Assembly (NCBI GenBank): GCA_900552885.1
Contig: USBM01000053.1
Coordinates: forward strand, 1 to 11,156
DNA: 11,156 nt
Direction: 5' to 3'
Source: an uncultured Clostridium sp.
GTDB lineage: Bacteria > Bacillota > Clostridia > Lachnospirales > Lachnospiraceae
Shown: positions 1-4,745 of the stretch, in pieces
Numbering within the stretch: the stretch's first letter is position 1
Layout: every line of letters starts with the position of its first letter
Notes under the pieces: generated by a model
What the model saw: only the letters and a program-made list of their open reading frames with translations
Databases searched by the model: none
Told to the model about the DNA's origin: nothing
Position numbers and translations under genes: made by a program

Positions 1-226
1 CTTTTATCTCATCGATCGTTCCGGTCAATTCCTTTTCTTCTGCTGTTTCTTCTGTTGTTTCCTTTGTTGTTTCTTCTGTTGTTTCCTTTGTTGTTTCTTC
101 CTGTTGTTCAGCCTCACTACTACTTGCTGTTGTATTGTCCTGCTTGCCCTCGGCCTGTCCACAGCCGCCTAATAATGCAGCACAACACATTATACTTACC
201 ACCATTGCAATCAGTTTCTTCTTCAT
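1..226 (-). CDS. Lipoprotein N-terminus with Thr/Glu-rich linker (cut by window edge)
   Basis: Reading down from ATG at 226 gives 75 codons with no stop before the edge. The start MKKKLIAMVVSIMCCAALLGGC is a lipoprotein signal: lysines, a hydrophobic core, then a lipobox LGGC with the lipidated Cys at residue 22. After it comes a low-complexity linker of Asn, Ser, Gln, Glu and Thr with repeated KETTEETT, as is usual for tethers of surface-exposed Gram-positive lipoproteins. The functional domain lies outside the window, so the role is unknown; a solute-binding or cell-surface protein would be typical. The start is supported by AGAGG nine bases upstream. A TATAAT box and a 19-bp palindrome lie just upstream (249-272), so it probably has its own promoter, although no terminator separates it from the methyltransferase gene before it. 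The signal peptide reading is confident; the function is not known. Confidence 0.85.
   Translation of the reverse strand, partial: MKKKLIAMVVSIMCCAALLGGCGQAEGKQDNTTASSSEAEQQEETTKETTEETTKETTEETAEEKELTGTIDEIK
47..94. repeat. 24-bp exact tandem duplication inside the lipoprotein linker
   Basis: Positions 47-70 and 71-94 are identical 24-base units, with a partial third unit following. They encode two in-frame copies of an eight-residue Lys/Glu/Thr unit. The period is a multiple of three, so copy-number change would alter linker length without shifting the frame. Confidence 0.9.
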
Positions 227-248
227 TATTAATATACCTCTTTTCTTT

Positions 249-272
249 ATTATAAGTGTTCTCTGAACACTT
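249..272 (-). promoter_or_regulatory. Lipoprotein promoter -10 box with 19-bp operator-like palindrome in the spacer
   Basis: On the minus strand a perfect TATAAT occupies 254-249. Immediately upstream, 272-254 is a perfect palindrome with 8-bp arms (AAGTGTTC / GAACACTT) around a 3-base centre, so it fills the whole -35/-10 spacer. The -35 position is poor (TCGGGA), as in activator-dependent or tightly repressed promoters. A predicted start near 242 would leave a leader of only about 16 bases, placing the Shine-Dalgarno site at the very 5' end of the transcript. The palindrome is seen; its use as an operator is inference. Confidence 0.55.
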
Positions 273-414
273 CCCGAACAGATTAGCATACCGTTTAATG
301 CATGTAAATAGCATAGGTTCAAAATTAAAGAAATCTTCATTATTTAATCGTAATCCCAATCTCACACTGCATTCACCATCCACAAGGCAATCATAAGAAG
401 CTGAAATATCTGTT

Positions 415-1215
415 TTATCTCTTCTCCATCACAACGATCCGGTTGGATATATTCCGTACTGCCGGAATCTTTCCGATCACATGATAGATTGGCATAAGCT
501 TTTTCATACCTTCTACTAAGCTGACTTCCTTCTTGTATGCAAAGGAAGGAACCATCTGCTCCAACAGTTTTCCATTCTTAATACCCCATGTGAATTTGGC
601 ATTACTTCCCTCAATCGACTTCTCCTTAACATGCTTTACTACAAACGGAGACATAACCTCGATCAGCACCATTGCTTTTGGAAATGCCTGATCAATAATT
701 GACAAGATCTGCCGGATATCCGCCTCCTTTAAATACATGGAAAGTCCTTCAATGACAACCAGCACATCCTCTCCTTCATATGTAATATCATCTATATAAG
801 AGGCATCCATTGCAGATTTGGCAATCTGATAGATTGGTCCATCTTCTGTCAGAAAGCGTTCACGCACCTCCATTGTCTCTGGCAGATCTATATTGTACCA
901 GCGCAGATATTTTCCTTTCATACGGTAACATCTTGTATCCATGCCACAGGCAATATTCACAACAACCGTTTTCGGATGTTTGGCCAAATACTTTCCTACC
1001 ATCTCATCTAACACAATTGTTCTGGCAATCACACCAGATGACATTGCACTATCTTTATCTGCATTGGAGAAATCATAATCTAATTGGGATACGATCTCTG
1101 CCGCCATATCATCTTTGATCTTTGGGTTCGGCTTCATCGATTCCTTCGCTCTTGCATATAAGGTCTGAATCATAGTCTCCGGTACACCTGTTACATTTAC
1201 TTTTTCTTTCATCAT
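415..1215 (-). CDS. Class I SAM-dependent methyltransferase, LCM/TcmP-like family
   Basis: A 266-residue protein of the leucine carboxyl methyltransferase / TcmP O-methyltransferase family. The AdoMet-binding motif I is NIACGMDTRCYR (residues 87-98), matching the family pattern N-x-G-x-G-x-D-T-R-x-x-R apart from Ala at the first Gly. YNIDLPE (107-113) supplies the acidic residue at the end of strand beta2, and IEGLSMYL (155-162) is the post-motif typical of the family. The N-terminus (VPETMIQTLYARAKES) is also family-like. Bacterial members methylate carboxyl or hydroxyl groups of small molecules; the substrate here is unknown. A ribosome site AAGGAT lies about seven bases before the ATG. The TetR gene lies upstream in the same orientation, but a terminator separates them and a degenerate copy of the TetR operator sits before this gene, so it is probably that regulator's target. 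The family is confident; the substrate is not inferable. Confidence 0.88.
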   Translation of the reverse strand: MMKEKVNVTGVPETMIQTLYARAKESMKPNPKIKDDMAAEIVSQLDYDFSNADKDSAMSSGVIARTIVLDEMVGKYLAKHPKTVVVNIACGMDTRCYRMKGKYLRWYNIDLPETMEVRERFLTEDGPIYQIAKSAMDASYIDDITYEGEDVLVVIEGLSMYLKEADIRQILSIIDQAFPKAMVLIEVMSPFVVKHVKEKSIEGSNAKFTWGIKNGKLLEQMVPSFAYKKEVSLVEGMKKLMPIYHVIGKIPAVRNISNRIVVMEKR

Positions 1216-1232
1216 CTTGTCATCCTTTCCAC

Positions 1233-1265
1233 CGTAACGTTTGTTATAAAATGTTATGTTGTAAA
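1233..1265 (-). promoter_or_regulatory. Putative methyltransferase promoter with degenerate TetR operator
   Basis: Bases 1233-1248 (CGTAACGTTTGTTATA) match the arms of the perfect TetR palindrome at 1873-1888 in 11 of 14 positions. A further half-site TGTTATG (1252-1258) repeats TGTTATA (1242-1248) at a 10-bp step, one helical turn. On the minus strand TATAAC (1248-1243) could be a -10 box and TTTACA (1265-1260) lies upstream, but their spacing is too short for a textbook pair, so the exact promoter is uncertain. The shared site is the main evidence that the neighbouring TetR controls the methyltransferase. Confidence 0.5.
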
Positions 1266-1297
1266 AAAAGCTCCACAGCTAATTGCTGTGAAGCTTT
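1263..1297 (-). terminator. Intrinsic terminator of the first tetR gene, stop codon in the loop
   Basis: In the minus-strand RNA, 1296-1285 pairs with 1279-1268 in a 12-bp stem with a single G-U pair and a 5-base loop, followed by a run of U from 1269 to 1263. The TetR stop codon TAG (1281-1279) lies partly in the loop, so the terminator overlaps the end of the coding region. Confidence 0.85.
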
Positions 1298-1875
1298 CTT
1301 AAACTCTCTATTAACCTGTCTGTTCCACCCTCGGCATATATGCCGACCTGTTTTACCAGATACAAACTGTATTCCATATCATAATCCTCTTTTACAATCT
1401 CCAAGCAGCTATCTAACCGCTGCTTTGCTAATATCCTGATCAGTCTCATGTCTGGCGGTGTTCCTAACCTGCTCTGATAATAGGTCTGAAACGACTGCTG
1501 CATCATCTGCTCGATTCGATTCCGGAATCCCTCATAGCAGCTTCCCTGCGCCTTCTCCATGATAACAATGGCTTCTTTCCTGTGCTTTAAGATGAACTGC
1601 ATCAACAACACATCCACATCTGCACCTTCTGACGAATCCTCTAACTCCATCTGCATACATCTTGCCAGCATCTTCTCATAACTTTCTACTAACGGTTGCA
1701 GGATTGCCCGAAATAACGCCTCCTTATTCTCAAAGGAAAAATACATTGCTCCGGTCGTAACTCCTGCCCGGTTGCAAATCGTCCTGAGACTTGCCTTTGC
1801 ATATCCATTGGTATAGAACTCTTCCAATGCCGCCTGTTTTATCTTTTCAATGGTTTCTTCTTTATTATTCATCAT
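1279..1875 (-). CDS. TetR/AcrR family transcriptional regulator
   Basis: A 198-residue TetR-family repressor. The N-terminal DNA-binding domain spans roughly residues 8-55, with the helix-turn-helix SLRTICNRAGVTTGAMYFSF (29-48) and the following ENKEALF typical of the family. The remaining all-helical ligand domain is divergent, so the inducer cannot be guessed. Two consecutive ATG codons are possible (1875 and 1872). The first is part of the operator palindrome; AGGTG lies five bases before the second, which favours 1872. A TTGACA-17-TAACAT promoter lies directly upstream and the perfect palindrome 1873-1888 overlaps its -10 box and the start codon, so the gene almost certainly represses itself. 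It diverges from a second TetR gene and precedes a methyltransferase carrying a related site. The regulator call is firm. Confidence 0.93.
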   Translation of the reverse strand: MMNNKEETIEKIKQAALEEFYTNGYAKASLRTICNRAGVTTGAMYFSFENKEALFRAILQPLVESYEKMLARCMQMELEDSSEGADVDVLLMQFILKHRKEAIVIMEKAQGSCYEGFRNRIEQMMQQSFQTYYQSRLGTPPDMRLIRILAKQRLDSCLEIVKEDYDMEYSLYLVKQVGIYAEGGTDRLIESLRKLHSN

Positions 1876-1888
1876 AACACCTGTTATG
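1873..1888. promoter_or_regulatory. Perfect 16-bp palindrome, operator of the first TetR
   Basis: CATAACACCTGTTATG is a perfect inverted repeat with 7-bp arms and a 2-base centre. It covers part of the -10 box and the first ATG of the adjacent tetR, the classic placement for autorepression. The size fits TetR-family operators. Binding by this protein is inferred from position and from the related site before the methyltransferase. Confidence 0.75.
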
Positions 1889-1914
1889 TTAGTCTAATCT
1901 AACTCTTTTGTCAA
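1886..1914 (-). promoter_or_regulatory. Promoter of the first tetR gene
   Basis: On the minus strand, TTGACA (1914-1909) is followed by a 17-bp spacer and TAACAT (1891-1886). The predicted transcription start near 1879 leaves only about 4-7 bases before the two candidate ATGs, implying a leaderless or nearly leaderless message unless another promoter is used. Confidence 0.7.
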
Positions 1915-1922
1915 GAGGCTTC

Positions 1923-1951
1923 TTGACTTTCCATATTCAGTGTGCTATAAA
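1923..1951 (+). promoter_or_regulatory. Promoter of the second tetR gene
   Basis: TTGACT (1923-1928), a 17-bp spacer and TATAAA (1946-1951) make a near-consensus sigma-A promoter. Its -35 box stands 8 bp from that of the divergent tetR promoter. The predicted start near 1958 lies inside the palindrome that follows, and rules out the upstream in-frame GTG at 1940 as start codon. Confidence 0.8.
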
Positions 1952-1966
1952 GTAAACAGTGTTTAC
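1952..1966. promoter_or_regulatory. Perfect 15-bp palindrome, operator of the second TetR
   Basis: GTAAACAGTGTTTAC has perfect 7-bp arms around one central base. It begins directly after the -10 box and covers the predicted transcription start, so a protein bound here would block transcription of the second tetR and the gene behind it. Assignment to the second TetR is inference from position. Confidence 0.7.
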
Positions 1967-2001
1967 CAAATAGACACATTTATTCCACGTCATACTGTCA
2001 G

Positions 2002-2008
2002 AAAGGAG
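2002..2008 (+). promoter_or_regulatory. Shine-Dalgarno site that points to an ATT start codon
   Basis: AAAGGAG is a strong ribosome site. The base triplet at the ideal distance (six bases on, 2015-2017) is ATT in the TetR frame. No ATG, GTG or TTG in that frame lies between the promoter and the DNA-binding domain. Confidence 0.7.
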
Positions 2009-2014
2009 ACGGTC

Positions 2015-2668
2015 ATTATTCGCGAAAGTTCAAAAGAAACAAAAGAACTGATCTTAAGAAGTGCTATGGATATCTTTCTCGAAGCAGGCTATCAGGACGC
2101 CTCTATGCGAAAGATTGCAGCGAAAGCCGGCATCACCGCCGGAGCTATCTATAAACATTTTTCCGGCAAAGAAGAAATGTTTGAAGAGATATTTAACGCA
2201 AGTGGAAGAAAACTTATGAGTATTACCGAATCCATGATGGGCATGGACTTCACGGTTCTGTCTGATGAGGATTTGATAAAGATTCTATATTCGCGAGTCT
2301 CCCTACAAGCATTTGAGTTATTACAGGAAGACATGAAGCTATTTCATATGTTATTGAAAAATGATTCTGGAACCTATATCGAACGTTTCCGCACTACTTA
2401 CATAGAACGCTGTACTGAATTTGCAGCCAATTATTACGAGGAATTATATCGACGCGGTATTGCCTCTAAGAAATTACCATATAAGACCATATATATGCTT
2501 TCTTCATTAGAATTTTCCATGGTATGTGAGATAATCACAGATGACGCCTGCCAGAATGGAATCACATCGGAGATGAAGACCGCATTTACAGAAGCAATGA
2601 ATATTCTGCTCCACGGATTAGAGGCAGAACTTGGAATTCATTATCATACAGGAGGAAACAAAGCATGA
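2015..2668 (+). CDS. TetR/AcrR family transcriptional regulator, apparent ATT start
   Basis: From 2015 this is a 217-residue TetR-family regulator, a normal length. The helix-turn-helix is SMRKIAAKAGITAGAIYKHF (residues 30-49), followed by SGKEEMFEEIF. The C-terminal ligand domain is not assignable. The open frame extends up to a GTG at 1940, but that codon lies before the -10 box of a near-consensus promoter and cannot be used. The next in-frame ATG (2066) would delete the first helix of the DNA-binding domain. A strong AAAGGAG followed six bases later by ATT (2015) makes ATT the likely initiator, a rare codon that normally gives weak expression. The 3' end overlaps the next gene by 4 bases (ATGA), so the two are translationally coupled, which suggests this TetR controls the ATC-hydrolase-like gene. 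The family call is firm; the start is an inference and a sequence error (ATG to ATT) is possible. Confidence 0.9.
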   Translation: MIRESSKETKELILRSAMDIFLEAGYQDASMRKIAAKAGITAGAIYKHFSGKEEMFEEIFNASGRKLMSITESMMGMDFTVLSDEDLIKILYSRVSLQAFELLQEDMKLFHMLLKNDSGTYIERFRTTYIERCTEFAANYYEELYRRGIASKKLPYKTIYMLSSLEFSMVCEIITDDACQNGITSEMKTAFTEAMNILLHGLEAELGIHYHTGGNKA

Positions 2669-3273
2669 AGAATACATTTGGTGTCAAATTAATCTATCAA
2701 TTTTATCACAGTTCTGTAAAAGCCGAATTGAAACGGCGGGGTTTCTCTAAAGATATAGCAAAAAAGATCGCAAAAGAACATGAACGGATCGTAGAACGTG
2801 CGAAAGATATCGGCAACTCCAAATTACTGAGTTCATACATCATGGGAAGTTATTTTATTGCATTGAATCGCAGCACCGGAAGATCTGCTGAGGAAAATTA
2901 CGAGATCTTCCGCGATGGATTATGTGCCTCTAAGCTGTTTCATAAAGTGATGGGGGATGCAGATAGTTACTTAGATCCTAAGAGAATGCCCGGAAGACTG
3001 CAATGGTCTGAGGATAGTCACAAACACAAATATAAAAATGACTGGGTTGTTGACATTCTGCCGGGAAATGATGAATACGATCTTGGTTACGATTATCACG
3101 AATGTGGCATCTGCAAGCTATGTCAGGATGAAGGATGTCCGGAACTGGCAGCTTATCTGTGCCGGATGGACTATGTGCTTGCCGATATCATGCACATGGA
3201 ATTAGTAAGAACCGGAACGATTGCAGAGGGTGCATCCTACTGTGATTTCCGTTATAGCAGACCACACAAATAA
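2665..3273 (+). CDS. L-2-amino-thiazoline-4-carboxylic acid (ATC) hydrolase family protein
   Basis: A 202-residue protein whose C-terminal half matches the ATC hydrolase family: YHECGICKLC (144-153), with further Cys at 158, 166 and 193, and the ending RTGTIAEGASYCDFRY (182-197). The named activity converts a thiazoline carboxylate towards L-cysteine in bacteria that degrade thiazolines, but most members, including those found in gut clostridia, have unproven substrates. The N-terminal part is helical and no signal peptide or membrane segment is seen, so it should be cytoplasmic. The start is fixed by AGGAGG seven to ten bases upstream and by the 4-base overlap with the TetR stop. A 65-base gap separates it from the methyltransferase stub downstream with no terminator between, so the original operon was probably TetR - ATC hydrolase - methyltransferase. 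I am fairly sure of the family and unsure of the reaction. Confidence 0.8.
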   Translation: MKNTFGVKLIYQFYHSSVKAELKRRGFSKDIAKKIAKEHERIVERAKDIGNSKLLSSYIMGSYFIALNRSTGRSAEENYEIFRDGLCASKLFHKVMGDADSYLDPKRMPGRLQWSEDSHKHKYKNDWVVDILPGNDEYDLGYDYHECGICKLCQDEGCPELAAYLCRMDYVLADIMHMELVRTGTIAEGASYCDFRYSRPHK

Positions 3274-3338
3274 TTTACGAATCCTTACACGTTAAGAACC
3301 GATTATTTCAGAATATGAGAAAAGATGAGGGACATTGT

Positions 3339-3440
3339 ATGAGCAAAAAGATCATTAAAAAGGGAACTGTACAGGAGACATTATTTAAGCATTTAGATAA
3401 GTCCCTTATGTGTCAGATCATCGAGATTAAATTCCGGTAG
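3339..3440 (+). pseudogene. N-terminal stub of an LCM-type methyltransferase
   Basis: A 33-codon frame with a good ribosome site (GAGGG, seven bases before ATG) begins MSKKIIKKGTVQETLF. This resembles the N-terminal stretch of LCM-family methyltransferases and aligns loosely with GVPETMIQTL of the intact family member at 415-1215. The resemblance stops after about 16 residues; the frame then runs antisense into the macro-domain remnant and ends at 3440. It looks like the 5' end of a gene whose body was deleted. It lies in operon position behind the ATC-hydrolase-family gene. An alternative is a genuine short peptide gene. The start signals are seen; the family assignment of so short a piece is tentative. 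Confidence 0.45.
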
Positions 3441-3679
3441 ATTCTCAAATCCTCATCTTTGAAAACATTGAAGATTACTTTCTTGATCCGGTCATCCTTT
3501 TCAAGATATTCTTTTACAGTAGCAGTCGCAATCTCTGCGGCCCGCTGCTGTGGAAAACGGAATACACCCGTAGACAGACAGCAGAATGCAATCGACTCTG
3601 CCCCGGTATCTGCCGCAGGCTTCATACATTCCCTATAACATTTTCTGTGAAAGAGCAGTCTTTTGGCATTATATAGGTA
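3413..3679 (-). pseudogene. 3' remnant of a macro-domain protein (ADP-ribose hydrolase type)
   Basis: The frame open from 3679 to the stop at 3413 encodes CYRECMKPAADTGAESIAFC, then STGVFRFP, AAEIA and KKVIFNVFKDED. This is the C-terminal third of the Firmicutes macro domain (pattern CYxSCLxLA...SIAFCCISTGVFxFP...AAEIA...KVIFNVFKDxD). The N-terminal two thirds, including the HTVGP and Asn-rich ADP-ribose-binding loops, are absent, and an in-frame TAA at 3682-3680 closes the frame upstream. Such proteins remove ADP-ribose from proteins or O-acetyl-ADP-ribose; this fragment cannot do so. The stop falls within the methyltransferase stub on the opposite strand, so two broken genes face each other. 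No ribosome site precedes the first ATG (3625). Identity is fairly confident. Confidence 0.75.
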
Positions 3680-3698
3680 TTACATGGATACCTTATAT
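3670..3698. repeat. AT-rich inverted repeat between the macro remnant and pnuC
   Basis: TATATAGGTAT (3670-3680) is mirrored by ATACCTTATAT (3688-3698) with one extra T and a 7-base loop. It has no U-run on either side, so it is not a standard terminator. The rest of 3680-3790 carries stop-interrupted frames and no recognisable gene. Confidence 0.4.
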
Positions 3699-3791
3699 AG
3701 ATTATCGACAACCACTATATCTCCTATACAATCCTCAATGTAGGAACAGGGCACGAACTACAAGGCCACCTTATAACGCAAAGATATGACT

Positions 3792-3820
3792 AAAAAACAA
3801 CATAGTCGATACTACGTTGT
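3792..3820 (-). terminator. Intrinsic terminator of pnuC
   Basis: In minus-strand RNA, 3820-3811 pairs with 3806-3797 in a 10-bp stem with one G-U pair and a 4-base loop, followed by six U (3797-3792). It begins eight bases after the pnuC stop codon. Confidence 0.9.
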
Positions 3821-3828
3821 CTTTCCGC

Positions 3829-4518
3829 TCAATTCGCTGTCATGCTACAAACACGCTCTCTTTTCTTCCAGCTTACAAAACCATACATATCATTAAAGAA
3901 GAAGATCACAAAATTCACCACTACCGGGATATAAGCTGGATTCTCCATGGAAGCCAGCACCCATAGCACAATCAACACAATATCATTTGACGCATAGCCA
4001 AGTGCGTAATATGAAGATCGAAGCATTGTAAGCGATGCCGCAAGAAAACTGGTCGTAACCGATATGGTACTGAACACAATATTCGGCGTCTTAAGCACAT
4101 ACAGAATATAATAAAACACCGCCGTCGTTATCGTTCCAAAGAACAGAAGTCCCACAATATGTCTGCCATTCAACTTCTGAATCGCGACCTCTTTGCCGTT
4201 CTCTGCCGGATTCTTAATCCAGGTAATCGTCGACCATATCGCCATCGGCATTGTCATTCCAAGATAGGTGATCATTTCACCCCAATAGCAAAACCTCCAT
4301 GATATGATCCCATATAAAATGCTGAATACAACCATCAATATCTGTGCCCATACATTCCCCTTTGCTGCAAAGATCAGGGACGTGATTCCAATACACGCCG
4401 CAACCAGGGTCAGAATATCAACATCGCCCGATACCAGATTGGAAATGATCACGATCAATAAAGATCCTATCCAAAGTGTCCATTCCTTTTTCGTTAAATC
4501 TTTTATTGGATTATTCAT
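3829..4518 (-). CDS. pnuC: PnuC-family nicotinamide riboside/mononucleotide transporter
   Basis: A 229-residue, strongly hydrophobic protein with about seven membrane segments and PnuC hallmarks: WGEMITYLGM (79-88), a second-half SxxxTSFLAASLTMLRS, SNDIVLIVLWV (177-187) and NDMYGFVSW (209-217). PnuC moves nicotinamide riboside across the cytoplasmic membrane by facilitated diffusion for NAD salvage; relatives carry riboflavin (PnuX) or thiamine (PnuT), so substrate choice cannot be fixed from family alone. The length is normal and it looks intact. The start is supported by AAAGGAG six bases before ATG. It has its own promoter (4646-4674), a long structured leader and its own terminator, so it is a single-gene unit. 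A thiamine gene cluster lies nearby but is separated by other genes, and I see no TPP riboswitch in the leader. Confidence 0.9.
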   Translation of the reverse strand: MNNPIKDLTKKEWTLWIGSLLIVIISNLVSGDVDILTLVAACIGITSLIFAAKGNVWAQILMVVFSILYGIISWRFCYWGEMITYLGMTMPMAIWSTITWIKNPAENGKEVAIQKLNGRHIVGLLFFGTITTAVFYYILYVLKTPNIVFSTISVTTSFLAASLTMLRSSYYALGYASNDIVLIVLWVLASMENPAYIPVVVNFVIFFFNDMYGFVSWKKRERVCSMTAN

Positions 4519-4539
4519 TATACGCTCCTTTCAATAAGA

Positions 4540-4592
4540 AAGCGCCAGTATTTTCTATCTTCTAAGACCTAACGATAGAAAATCTGACGCTT
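4540..4592 (-). promoter_or_regulatory. Long leader hairpin before pnuC, candidate attenuator or riboswitch
   Basis: In minus-strand RNA, 4583-4574 pairs perfectly with 4559-4550 (10 bp). A bulged base (4549) separates this from a second helix, 4592-4584 with 4548-4540 (9 bp, one G-U). The loop has 14 bases. A smaller hairpin (CTGCC-ACCG-GGTAG) lies upstream around 4600-4613. The large hairpin is followed by a weak U-rich stretch and ends about ten bases before the pnuC ribosome site, a good position for control of termination or ribosome access. It matches no riboswitch class that I can recognise. Confidence 0.55.
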
Positions 4593-4639
4593 AACTCTCC
4601 TACCCGGTGGCAGAAAAGTATCGTGTTCTATTCAATTCC

Positions 4640-4735
4640 TTATTGTTTATAACACATAATATGATGCTTGTCCAGAGGGTATTCTCCTGTATTATAATCT
4701 TCCACCATATACCTGGAATCCGCTACTGGCTCCAT
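4640..4735 (-). CDS. Possible small ORF downstream of the flavodoxin-like gene
   Basis: A 31-codon frame (MEPVADSRYMVEDY...HHIMCYKQ) starts 11 bases after the flavodoxin-family stop codon, with AAGG (overlapping that stop) eight bases before its ATG. The composition is protein-like, rich in acidic and aromatic residues, with no signal or membrane segment. The frame is open further upstream to an ATG at 4768 that overlaps the preceding gene, but that ATG lacks proper ribosome-site spacing. I do not recognise it: it may be a small protein, or the tail of a decayed gene. The predicted pnuC promoter lies inside its last codons. Confidence 0.35.
   Translation of the reverse strand: MEPVADSRYMVEDYNTGEYPLDKHHIMCYKQ
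4646..4674 (-). promoter_or_regulatory. Predicted pnuC promoter
   Basis: On the minus strand, TGGACA (4674-4669), a 17-bp spacer and TATAAA (4651-4646) form a good sigma-A promoter. A transcription start near 4639 gives an untranslated leader of about 120 bases before the pnuC ATG. Confidence 0.65.
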
Positions 4736-4745
4736 AACTTTCGCC

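Noticed and set aside
120..402. A minus-strand frame (from about 383) that looks protein-like before the lipoprotein
   Set aside because: It has only a GTG start without a ribosome site, and it overlaps the lipoprotein start and promoter in another frame. It may be chance or a very old remnant.
1909..1928. Palindrome GTCAAG...CTTGAC between the two tetR genes as a third operator
   Set aside because: It is explained by the two divergent -35 boxes (TTGACA and TTGACT) facing away from each other.
1940..2014. Extension of the second TetR to the GTG at 1940
   Set aside because: The codon lies before the -10 box of a near-consensus promoter, and the 25 extra residues are not TetR-like and have no ribosome site.
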